From Limnohabitans sp. INBF002 (GTDB taxonomy: Bacteria > Pseudomonadota > Gammaproteobacteria > Burkholderiales > Burkholderiaceae_C), in NCBI RefSeq assembly GCF_027924905.1, contig NZ_AP027055.1:1240001-1304000 (forward strand): a stretch of 64,000 bases of DNA. The letters are read 5' to 3'. The translations under genes were made by a program, and so were the position numbers. Below are positions 17,883 through 25,259 of the stretch, one piece after another; position 1 is the first letter of the stretch, and each line of letters begins with the position of its first letter. Below the pieces are notes generated by a model. It was not told the DNA's origin. It saw only the letters and a list, made by a program, of their open reading frames with translations, and made no database searches.

Positions 17883-18902
17883 TTAGTCTTTGGCGCGCAG
17901 GGCCGTTTGCGCACGCGCCACCAAGGCTTCAAACATCAAGCCTGCGTTGTACGGGTGCTCGGAGGTGCGGGCAGCATCCATCAAGTCTTTGGACCATTGG
18001 GTGAGCGAATTCACAGTGCCAGCAGCCGGTAAATCTGCCGCCATGAAGAAGCGTGGCTCGCCGCCGGTGCGCAAAGCCAACAAGTCGTGACACAGCTTTT
18101 GCAGCATGGCGATGGCCTGCGATGGCGTGGCGTCAGACACCGCGCCCACATCCCCACGCAGCACGGCTTTGGGTAAGCCGGCCCAAATGGCGGCTTTGAG
18201 GCCTGCATTGGCCAGATCGAGCGCATCTTCGGGGCGACCACCCGCAGCGCGCAGCAACACGGCGGCATCGGCGGCGGGTACGCCTTGGGTTTGCAGCCAG
18301 CTCAATGACTCGGCCTCGGAGGGCCAAATCATGGTGTGGGTTTGGCAACGGCTGCGGATCGTGGGTAACAGCTGATGGGCCGCTTCGCTGGCCAGCACAA
18401 AGCGGCATTCGCCCGGTGGTTCTTCCAGCGTTTTGAGGATGGTGTTGGCCGTCACATGGTTCATGCGCTCGGCGGGGTACACAAACACCACTTTGGTCGA
18501 ACCACCCGAGCGCGTTTGCTGGCTGAAAGCCACCATGTCGCGTGCAGCTTCGACGCGAATTTCTTTGCTGGGTTTGCGCTTTTTGTCGTCGAGGTCTTTC
18601 TGGGTTTTCTCGTCAAGAGGCCAGTTCAGCTCTAAGGCCAAGGCTTCGGGCATGAGCGTGCGCAGGTCGGCATGGGTGCGCACATCCACAGCGTGACAGC
18701 TGCGGCATTGGTAGCAAGCGCCCTGCTTGGTTGGGGCTTCGCACAGCCAAGCACGGGCCAGCTCTAGGCCCAGCGTGTATTGACCCAAGCCCGATGGGCC
18801 TTGCAGCAGCCACGCGTGGCCGCGTCGCTCGAGCAAGGTGGTGAGCTGGCCTTGCAGCCAAGGGCTGAGCACAGGCCTGGCGTGTGTGGTGGTTTCGGTC
18901 AT
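17883..18902 (-). CDS. holB: DNA polymerase III subunit delta'
   Basis: A clamp-loader subunit of 339 residues. The AAA+ region begins [20 protein letters not shown]. The Walker A lysine is replaced by Gln, as expected for the non-hydrolysing delta' subunit. The four-cysteine zinc module (CYQCRSC with an upstream Cys), the sensor region [17 protein letters not shown] and the arginine motif PTIRSRC follow. I chose the ATG at 18902, which overlaps the tmk stop (ATGA). A longer upstream start would intrude further into tmk. It acts with DnaX and HolA to load the beta clamp. Confidence 0.94.
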   Translation of the reverse strand: MTETTTHARPVLSPWLQGQLTTLLERRGHAWLLQGPSGLGQYTLGLELARAWLCEAPTKQGACYQCRSCHAVDVRTHADLRTLMPEALALELNWPLDEKTQKDLDDKKRKPSKEIRVEAARDMVAFSQQTRSGGSTKVVFVYPAERMNHVTANTILKTLEEPPGECRFVLASEAAHQLLPTIRSRCQTHTMIWPSEAESLSWLQTQGVPAADAAVLLRAAGGRPEDALDLANAGLKAAIWAGLPKAVLRGDVGAVSDATPSQAIAMLQKLCHDLLALRTGGEPRFFMAADLPAAGTVNSLTQWSKDLMDAARTSEHPYNAGLMFEALVARAQTALRAKD

Positions 18903-19561
18903 GCGGCCAACCAGCCGCGCTGCACAAAGTTCTGATGCAGTTGCTGCCAAACGGCTTCACGGGTTTGGGCGGCGTCTAGGCGCACAAAGCGTTGCGCGTC
19001 CGCTTGGGCGCGGGCAGCATAGCCATCAGATACTTTTTGGAAGAACTCAACGGGTTGCGCCTCGAACCGGTCGGGGACACGTGCACCGGCTAGGCGGACG
19101 GCGGCGATGGCCGGGTCGAGTTCAAACCACACGGTCACATCGGGTTGACGCAAACCGTTGCTTGAAGGGCTGACTGCGTCAGTGGGAATCGCTTGTACCC
19201 ATTGCTCAAGCTGTTTGAGCACGCTCAAATCAAAGCCACGGCCACTGCCTTGATAGGCAAACGTGGCGTCCGTGAAGCGGTCACACAGCACCACATCACC
19301 GCGCGCCAACGCAGGCTCAATCACGTTTTGCAAATGGTCGCGGCGGGCCGCAAAGATCAGCAAGGCCTCGGTCAGCGCATCCATCGCGTCGTGCAGCACC
19401 ATCTCGCGCAGCTTTTCGGCCAAAGGCGTGCCGCCGGGCTCGCGGGTGAGCGTGACTTGACGGCCCTGCGCTTTGAACGCCGCGGCCAAGCCATCGATGT
19501 GCGTGGACTTGCCCGCACCGTCGATGCCCTCAAAACTGATGAACAGACCTGTTTTTGTCAT
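18899..19561 (-). CDS. tmk: Thymidylate kinase
   Basis: Phosphorylates dTMP to dTDP. The 220-residue protein has the P-loop [15 protein letters not shown], the dTMP-binding [14 protein letters not shown] segment and the DRX-type motif [13 protein letters not shown]. The lid region ([18 protein letters not shown]) lies near the expected place. It is 25 bases after mltG and overlaps holB, forming the typical mltG-tmk-holB operon. Confidence 0.97.
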   Translation of the reverse strand: MTKTGLFISFEGIDGAGKSTHIDGLAAAFKAQGRQVTLTREPGGTPLAEKLREMVLHDAMDALTEALLIFAARRDHLQNVIEPALARGDVVLCDRFTDATFAYQGSGRGFDLSVLKQLEQWVQAIPTDAVSPSSNGLRQPDVTVWFELDPAIAAVRLAGARVPDRFEAQPVEFFQKVSDGYAARAQADAQRFVRLDAAQTREAVWQQLHQNFVQRGWLAA

Positions 19562-19586
19562 AGCCCGCTATTTTGCCTGTTCGGCT

Positions 19587-20600
19587 TCATTGCCCTGTTC
19601 CTGCGCCGGAGGTTTTGCGTTGGTAACGATTGACGGCAGAGTTGTGTTCTTCCAGCGTCGCGCTGAAATAGCTGGTGCCATCACCCTTGGCCACAAAGTA
19701 CAGCGCGTTGCTGGCAGCAGGTTGTACGGCGGCTTTGAGCGCGTTGCGTCCAGGCATGGCAATGGGCGTGGGTGGCAGGCCTTTGCGGGTGTAGGTGTTC
19801 CATGGGTGGTCGGTGCGCAGGTCGGCGCGGCGCAGGTTGCCATCGAAGTTGTCGAACATGCCATAAATCACGGTGGGGTCGGTTTGCAGCGGCATGCCCA
19901 CGGCCAAACGGTTGTGAAACACGCGACTGATGGTGGTGCGGTCGCTCTCGCGGCCTGTTTCTTTTTCAACGATGCTGGCCAAAACCAAGGCTTCTTCAGG
20001 CGTTTTCAATTGAATATTGGGGCCACGCAACTTCCACGCAGCGGCGAGTTGCTTGTTCATGGCCTTGGCGGCGCGTTCCATCACATGCAGCTCGGACGTG
20101 CCTTTGCCGTAGGTGTAGGTGTCGGGGAAAAAGCGGCCTTCGGGCGCCACGCCTGGCATGCCCAGCTTGGCCATCAACGCGTCATCGCTCAGGTCTTTGG
20201 CGTCGTGCTTGAGGCCTTCGGCTTTGGCCAGTGCGGCTCGGAATTGGCGAAACGTCCAGCCGTCAATCAGGCTGATGGCTTTGAGGCTTTCTTCGCCACG
20301 GCTGAGTTTGCGCAGCAAATCAAGCGGTGTGTTGCCTTGGCTCAGCTCATAGCTGCCCGCGCGCAGTTTGCGCGACTGGCCGCTGGCACGGAAAAATGCA
20401 TACAGCACCACGGGCTGCACATCCACCCCCGCATCGGCGACGGCTTGGGCAATGCCACGCACCGGCGTTTGTGGCTCGATGGACAAGTCCACGGTAGGTG
20501 TGGACAGCGACATGGGGGTCAACACCCACCAGCCAGAGGCCGCCGACAGCAACAGGGCCAGACTCAACACCGTCCAAAAGATTCGCTTGATGAGCCGCAT
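19587..20600 (-). CDS. mltG: Endolytic murein transglycosylase MltG
   Basis: Inner-membrane lytic transglycosylase that cuts nascent glycan strands and so sets their length. From the ATG at 20600 the protein has 337 residues: an N-terminal membrane anchor (IFWTVLSLALLLSAASGWWV), a LysM-like subdomain and the YceG catalytic domain. The catalytic Glu lies in LASIVEKETGRESD, followed by SRVFHNRLAVGMPLQTDPTV and DHPWNTYTRKGLPPTPIAMPG. The in-frame start at 20648 would put 16 extra residues before the anchor and run into the ygfZ promoter. The ribosome site AGGG supports 20600. Divergent from ygfZ. Confidence 0.95.
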   Translation of the reverse strand: MRLIKRIFWTVLSLALLLSAASGWWVLTPMSLSTPTVDLSIEPQTPVRGIAQAVADAGVDVQPVVLYAFFRASGQSRKLRAGSYELSQGNTPLDLLRKLSRGEESLKAISLIDGWTFRQFRAALAKAEGLKHDAKDLSDDALMAKLGMPGVAPEGRFFPDTYTYGKGTSELHVMERAAKAMNKQLAAAWKLRGPNIQLKTPEEALVLASIVEKETGRESDRTTISRVFHNRLAVGMPLQTDPTVIYGMFDNFDGNLRRADLRTDHPWNTYTRKGLPPTPIAMPGRNALKAAVQPAASNALYFVAKGDGTSYFSATLEEHNSAVNRYQRKTSGAGTGQ

Positions 20601-20650
20601 CACAACCCTATGTCCAATCACGTTAATCAAGCGGGCATGATAATTCACCC

Positions 20651-21613
20651 ATGTCTTTGAACGATTTTTCCACCTCCGCGCCTTTGAACGGCATCGCTCC
20701 CCTGCCTCACCTCGGCATCATCCGCGCTGCAGGTGCAGACGCAGCCAGCTTTTTGCACAACCAGCTCACCAACGATGTGCTGTTGATGAAAGACGGCCAA
20801 TGCCGCTTGGCTGCCTTTTGCAACGCCAAAGGCCGCATGCAAGCGAGCTTTGTGATTTACAAACGTTCCGCCGAAGAAGTGCTGCTGATTTGCCGCAAAG
20901 ACCTGATGGCCCAAACTGTCAAACGCTTGTCGATGTTTGTGCTGCGTGCCAAAGCCAAGCTGAGCGATGCCAGCGATGAGTTTCAGTTGCTGGGTTTGGT
21001 TGGTGACACTGTTGCATCGGTCCTCGGCAACGCAGCAGCCACGTCAATGGCCCCATGGCAACGATTTGTCCTCAACGCAGGTGAATCGCCCAGTGCAGAT
21101 GTGCTGACCCTCTACCCTGCCCTTGGCCAACCCCGCGCCTTGTGGCTTGCCCCCAAAGACGTGGCAGCGCCAACAGGCCCAGCCCTCAGCGCAGACCTGT
21201 GGCAAGTGGGTGAAGTGATGAGCGGCATTGCATGGGTCGAGCTGGCGACCTTCGAAGCCTTTGTGCCGCAGATGCTCAACTACGAATCAGTCGATGGCGT
21301 GAACTTCAAAAAAGGCTGCTATCCCGGCCAAGAAATCGTGGCGCGCAGCCAGTTCCGTGGCACCTTGAAACGCCGTGCGTTCATCGCACAAAGCGCCGCG
21401 CCCATGGCCGCTGGCCAAGAAGTGTTTTCCAGCTTGGATGCCACGCAGCCTTGTGGTCTGGTGGCGCAAGCGGCCAGCGATGGTGCGAGCCATGTGGCGG
21501 TGCTTGAGCTGCAACTCAGTGCCACTGAAAACAGCAGCTTGCATTTGGGTGCGGCAGATGGCCCAGTGCTGAGCCTGTTGCCATTGCCTTATACGCTGCG
21601 CGACGACATTTGA
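20651..21613 (+). CDS. ygfZ: Folate-dependent Fe-S cluster protein YgfZ
   Basis: A 320-residue member of the GcvT-like YgfZ/IBA57 family, which uses tetrahydrofolate to support synthesis or repair of Fe-S enzymes such as MiaB. The diagnostic motif KGCYPGQEIVAR with its conserved Cys is present near residues 222-233. The N-terminal LGIIRAAGADAASFLHNQLT and the C-terminal beta-barrel region are typical. It is divergent from mltG, sharing a 50-base promoter region. A GC-rich hairpin at its 3' end (21626-21640) may terminate it. Confidence 0.94.
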   Translation: MSLNDFSTSAPLNGIAPLPHLGIIRAAGADAASFLHNQLTNDVLLMKDGQCRLAAFCNAKGRMQASFVIYKRSAEEVLLICRKDLMAQTVKRLSMFVLRAKAKLSDASDEFQLLGLVGDTVASVLGNAAATSMAPWQRFVLNAGESPSADVLTLYPALGQPRALWLAPKDVAAPTGPALSADLWQVGEVMSGIAWVELATFEAFVPQMLNYESVDGVNFKKGCYPGQEIVARSQFRGTLKRRAFIAQSAAPMAAGQEVFSSLDATQPCGLVAQAASDGASHVAVLELQLSATENSSLHLGAADGPVLSLLPLPYTLRDDI

Positions 21614-21625
21614 CATGTCGCGCGC

Positions 21626-21642
21626 AACGCGCTGCGCGTTTT
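21626..21642 (+). terminator. Short GC hairpin after ygfZ
   Basis: AACGCG-CTG-CGCGTT followed by TT forms a compact stem between the convergent ygfZ and outer-membrane-protein genes. The run of T is short, so it is only a probable terminator. Confidence 0.4.
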
Positions 21643-22363
21643 AGAAACGAAGGCCGGCCTTCAAACCCACAGAGGCGTTTTTACCCGTGCGGTCGTACTC
21701 GGCAGAGAGATTGACCAGCAACACGTTCCAGCTCATGCCCACAAACGACTTGCTTTGCGTGAAGCTTTCATTGCTCTGGCCTGTGGCTTTGGCGCTTGAG
21801 TAAACCGTGCCGACGCCTAAATAGGGTGTGAAGCCCACAAAGCCTTTGGAAACCAACACATCAAATCCAGTGTTGTTGAGTTCCATGCCCGACACACCGC
21901 CCATGCGGCTGTGGCTGCCGCGCAGCGCAATAGCGGGCGTGATGGCGTTGCCTTCCAGCAAGGCGTATTTCACATGGACGCCAGCGACCGACACATTGGT
22001 TGACGGCACTTTGGCCACAAAGCCGCCCACATCCCAGCCGCCAGACAAGCCTTTGCTAACCGATAACTTGGTTTGGATCAAGTTGCTCGCGTTGTCACCA
22101 GACACTTTGGCCCAAGCGGCACCGTCTTGAATTTTTGTCAGGGTGCTGGATGCGCTGACATCAAAGCCTGTCAAGCCCAAAGGTGCGGCTGGCTCAATGG
22201 CTTTGGTGCTGGTCACTGCTGCGAGGTCTTTGCTCACGGCTAAAAACTCGGCTTGGCTGAGGGTGTTGAAGTTACTCAAGTCAGCCGCTGTCGCTTGGGG
22301 GCTGATCGCCATAGCGGTGGCGACTGCGAAAGTGATGGGAAGAAAGCGCTGAACGATGTTCAT
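21641..22363 (-). CDS. Probable outer-membrane beta-barrel protein
   Basis: A 240-residue exported protein. The signal peptide FLPITFAVATAMAISPQATA ends with an A-x-A type site before ADLSNF. A 35-residue soluble segment is followed by alternating amphipathic strands (GFDVSASSTLTKIQDGAAW, GGWDVGGFVAKVPS, TPYLGVGTVYSSAK, LLVNLSAEYDRTGKN). The chain ends KAGLRF, a C-terminal Phe as in BAM-recognised barrels. The strand count suggests about eight to ten strands. I do not recognise a specific family. The ATG at 22363 fits the signal peptide better than the in-frame ATG 11 codons upstream. No neighbour suggests a substrate. Confidence 0.75.
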   Translation of the reverse strand: MNIVQRFLPITFAVATAMAISPQATAADLSNFNTLSQAEFLAVSKDLAAVTSTKAIEPAAPLGLTGFDVSASSTLTKIQDGAAWAKVSGDNASNLIQTKLSVSKGLSGGWDVGGFVAKVPSTNVSVAGVHVKYALLEGNAITPAIALRGSHSRMGGVSGMELNNTGFDVLVSKGFVGFTPYLGVGTVYSSAKATGQSNESFTQSKSFVGMSWNVLLVNLSAEYDRTGKNASVGLKAGLRF

Positions 22364-22420
22364 CAAGGTATTTTTCTCAAAGTTTGAATCGCGCATATTT
22401 TCACACGGTCGTAACGTCAG

Positions 22421-22861
22421 TCACACCAAGCTCAAACGCATTTCCACATGCGGTATGCCGACCTCATCAAACGGCGTCCCCACCACTGCAAAGCCGTGAG
22501 CCGCATAAAACCTTTCCGCCGTTCGCTGTGCATTGAGACGCACTTCTTGGTTGCCGCGCCGGCGCGCCTCTAGCAGTAGCGCTTGCAGCAATCGCGCGCC
22601 GTAGCCTTTGCCGCGCATCTCGCGCAGCACCGCCATGCGCCCTACTTTGGCTGTGTTGGCGCAAGGTTGCAACAAACGGGCATTGCCTAGCGGCTGGCCA
22701 TTCCCATCCAACAACACGGCGTGCAAAGCTGTGGCGTCATCCGCATCCCATTCGTCTTCGGGGGCGATGCCCTGCTCTTGCACAAACACGGCGGTGCGTA
22801 CTGCTTGGGCAGCGGTTTGCATCAAGGACCATTCGCCAATCTCGATGTAAGTCATCGTCAT
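22421..22861 (-). CDS. GNAT family N-acetyltransferase
   Basis: A 146-residue acetyl-CoA-dependent N-acetyltransferase related to ElaA/YjcF-like small GNATs. The coenzyme-A-binding motif A is VGRMAVLREMRGKGYGARLL, with the R-G-x-G-x-G/A loop. The flanking strands VFVQEQGIAPEDEWD and EVRLNAQRTAERFYAAHGF are typical. Substrate unknown. The start at 22861 is 4 bases after the hydrolase stop, so the two are probably co-translated; an ATG two codons further in is also possible. Confidence 0.85.
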   Translation of the reverse strand: MTMTYIEIGEWSLMQTAAQAVRTAVFVQEQGIAPEDEWDADDATALHAVLLDGNGQPLGNARLLQPCANTAKVGRMAVLREMRGKGYGARLLQALLLEARRRGNQEVRLNAQRTAERFYAAHGFAVVGTPFDEVGIPHVEMRLSLV

Positions 22862-22865
22862 CACG

Positions 22866-23819
22866 TCACACCCCAAACGCGTGTCGCAACGCGCGTCCAG
22901 CATCCATGTGTGCGGTCAGTGCTTCGGGAATCACGCGTCCCATTTGGATGAAGCTGTGCACCACACCTTTGTAAATTTCAAGGTCTACGGGCACACCCGC
23001 CAAACGCAGATGGTCGGCATAGGCCACGCCTTCGTCCACCAGCGGGTCGCATTCGGCCAAGCCCAACCAAGCAGGCGCCACATCCGACACGTCGGCCAGC
23101 AAGGGCGAAAAGCGCGGGTCCTGGCGGTCGGCAGCATTGGGCATGTAATGGCTGTAGAAGTAGTCGATGCTGGCTTTTTCCAGCAAAAAGCCTTTGTCAA
23201 ACGTATGGGCCGACCGCATGTGTTCGGGCGAGCAGCCGGGGTAGAACATGAGCTGTAGCTTCAAGTCAATGCCCGCATCGCGCGCGCCAATGGCGGTGGC
23301 CGCGGTGAGCGTGCCGCCCGCACTGTCGCCGCCTATGGCGATGCGTGTGGCGTCTAGCCCAAGGCTGGTGGCGTTGGCGGCCAGCCATTGCAAGGCATCC
23401 AAGGCATCGTGGTGCGCCGTGGGAAATGTGTGTTCGGGCGCAAGGCGATAGTCCAACGACACCACGGCACAGTGCGCCAAATGGGCCAGGTGTTTGCACA
23501 GCGCCTCGTGCGTTTCGGGGCTGCCCACGGTGAAGCCGCCGCCATGAAAGTACAACAGCACCGGCAAGTTGGGCTTGGCGTGCTCGGCCCACAGCTTGGC
23601 GCGCAGCGTGGCCCCATCGCGCGTGGGAATGTGCAGCGTGTCGTCTCGCGCCATTTTTTGTGCGTTCACTTCCAGCACACCGGCACCCAAGGCGTAGGCT
23701 TGTTTGGCTTGCTCGGGCGTGAGCAGCGCCATGGGTGGGCGGCCTGCTTTGGCAATGGCGTGCAACACATCGCGCATGGCGGGGGTCAACAGGCTTTGCG
23801 GGTTGCGTGAGTGGCTCAT
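22866..23819 (-). CDS. Alpha/beta-hydrolase, hormone-sensitive-lipase-type esterase
   Basis: A 317-residue carboxylesterase of family IV. The oxyanion motif HGGGFTVGSPETH, the nucleophile elbow GGDSAGGTLTA, the acid in AECDPLVDEG and the His in GVVHSFIQMG are all present and in the usual order. It is cytoplasmic, with no signal peptide. Such enzymes act on short-chain esters; the natural substrate is unknown. It leads a two-gene unit with the GNAT gene. Confidence 0.9.
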   Translation of the reverse strand: MSHSRNPQSLLTPAMRDVLHAIAKAGRPPMALLTPEQAKQAYALGAGVLEVNAQKMARDDTLHIPTRDGATLRAKLWAEHAKPNLPVLLYFHGGGFTVGSPETHEALCKHLAHLAHCAVVSLDYRLAPEHTFPTAHHDALDALQWLAANATSLGLDATRIAIGGDSAGGTLTAATAIGARDAGIDLKLQLMFYPGCSPEHMRSAHTFDKGFLLEKASIDYFYSHYMPNAADRQDPRFSPLLADVSDVAPAWLGLAECDPLVDEGVAYADHLRLAGVPVDLEIYKGVVHSFIQMGRVIPEALTAHMDAGRALRHAFGV

Positions 23820-23873
23820 GGAGATTCGCTTTGAAAAGACTGGTTATTGGCTGATGGCCGGCACAGACGTTCG

Positions 23874-24161
23874 TTACGCCTCGTAAGTGGTCAGCACCAC
23901 ATGTGCCGCTTCTTGGCGCAGCGGGATCAGCGCCTGATATGCCGCCGAGTGATGCCAGCCATCGGCATCAGAGAGCGAGGGAAACCGAATGACCACGATA
24001 TCGGCATGCGGGCACTCGCCAGACAGCGCTCTGGCCTGTTGGCCACGGAACACCAGTTCGCCGCCCCAAGGCGTCAAGGTAGCCAAGACTTGACCGCGGT
24101 ATTCGGCCCATTTGGTTTCGTTCTTCACGGTCATTTGACCGACGACGTAAGCGTGACGCAT
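23874..24161 (-). CDS. DUF1330 family protein
   Basis: A 95-residue dimeric alpha/beta-barrel (ferredoxin-like) protein of the DUF1330 family. It begins MRHAYVVGQMTVKNETKWAE and carries the family stretch DIVVIRFPSLSDADGWHHSA. Function unknown; members are small cytosolic proteins often near oxidoreductases or hydrolases. The ATG at 24161 is preceded by AAGGAATTGAC, a clear ribosome site that lies in the 9-base gap after the patatin-like gene. Co-expression with that gene is likely. Confidence 0.85.
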   Translation of the reverse strand: MRHAYVVGQMTVKNETKWAEYRGQVLATLTPWGGELVFRGQQARALSGECPHADIVVIRFPSLSDADGWHHSAAYQALIPLRQEAAHVVLTTYEA

Positions 24162-24170
24162 GTCAATTCC

Positions 24171-25244
24171 TTAAAGAGGATGAACAGTAGCCCAGTTTGG
24201 ATTGACCAACCAGTCTGCAAATTCGTGAGCCATTTGCTCACTCGCGCTCACCGCATCTTTCCAAACCTTCACCCGCCCCTCAAAGTCAGAGGCATAGCTC
24301 ACAAAGTCACTGCGGTCAGGCAGTTTGCCATTGGGCAAGGTTTTGACCCACTCGGGGTTGGGGGCCAAGACGATGGTGTTGTCTAAAAACGGCGTGGACT
24401 TGTGCCGCCATTTCAATGCTTTGTCTAGCCAGCCGGGCACCACGGCTTTTTGAAAATGGGGGTACAGCACCAACGGGCTTTTAGCCAAGCCGTTGTAGTT
24501 GAGGTGCAAGTGGTAGTCGGTGATGCCGCCGTCCCAATACGCGCCCGTGGGTGCATCAGGAATGTCGTGCACGGCCTGCAGCACAAACGGAATGGAGCAA
24601 CTGGCTTGCAGCGCGGCCATGAAGTTGCGCTCGTTCAGCGTCATGTGTTGGGTGGCAAAGTCAGAGGCATCAAATGGCAGTTCGCCACGGCTAGAGAACA
24701 CCACACGCTCTAACCACGCGTCCATCGCTTTGCGCTTGACGGCGTTGCACAGGTAGGCGCCTGCGTAGCCCAAAGGCGTGAGCAGCGGGTGCTCGTGGTG
24801 CAGGATGTGTTTGCCACGCGAGGTCACCACATGCAGGCGGTAGCGCGGGTTGTTCAGCACTTCGTTGACATGGCCACCATAAAACGCTTGCAGGGTTTGG
24901 CTGAACTCGTCACTCACCTGTTTGGCACTAGGGCGCTTTTGGCCCTCGGGCACTTTGTACTCTTGGTGGATGTAGTCGTGCGACAGGCGATCAAAGCCTT
25001 GCACGGGGTTATCCAAACACGCAGTGGCCATGCGCCACGCGCCGATGGATGCACCTACCAAATCGATAGGCTGCGTGCTTTGGGGCAACCACTCGCCAAA
25101 CAAAAAACGGTCCAGTGGTCCGAGTATCAAACCCTTGGGCCCACCCGCCGCAGCGGGAATGACGCGAATGTGTTCGGGTCTCAAGCCATTGGCCTCGATG
25201 TGGGCCAAGGCTTTGGGGCCAGCGTAGATGTGCAGTGCTTTCAA
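24171..25244 (-). CDS. Patatin-like phospholipase family protein
   Basis: A 357-residue protein with the patatin Ser-Asp dyad. The oxyanion-like stretch AAAGGPKGLILG is followed by the nucleophile elbow GASIGAWR (G-x-S-x-G), and the catalytic Asp lies in YWDGGITDYHL. No signal peptide or membrane helix is evident, so it is probably cytosolic. Substrate is unknown; patatin proteins are acyl hydrolases of phospholipids or wax esters. The start appears to be TTG at 25242-25244 with CAAGG eight bases upstream. No ATG lies between it and the tex stop. The gene follows tex by 15 bases. Confidence 0.82.
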   Translation of the reverse strand: MKALHIYAGPKALAHIEANGLRPEHIRVIPAAAGGPKGLILGPLDRFLFGEWLPQSTQPIDLVGASIGAWRMATACLDNPVQGFDRLSHDYIHQEYKVPEGQKRPSAKQVSDEFSQTLQAFYGGHVNEVLNNPRYRLHVVTSRGKHILHHEHPLLTPLGYAGAYLCNAVKRKAMDAWLERVVFSSRGELPFDASDFATQHMTLNERNFMAALQASCSIPFVLQAVHDIPDAPTGAYWDGGITDYHLHLNYNGLAKSPLVLYPHFQKAVVPGWLDKALKWRHKSTPFLDNTIVLAPNPEWVKTLPNGKLPDRSDFVSYASDFEGRVKVWKDAVSASEQMAHEFADWLVNPNWATVHPL

Positions 25245-25259
25245 AGCGTGGCCTTGTGA

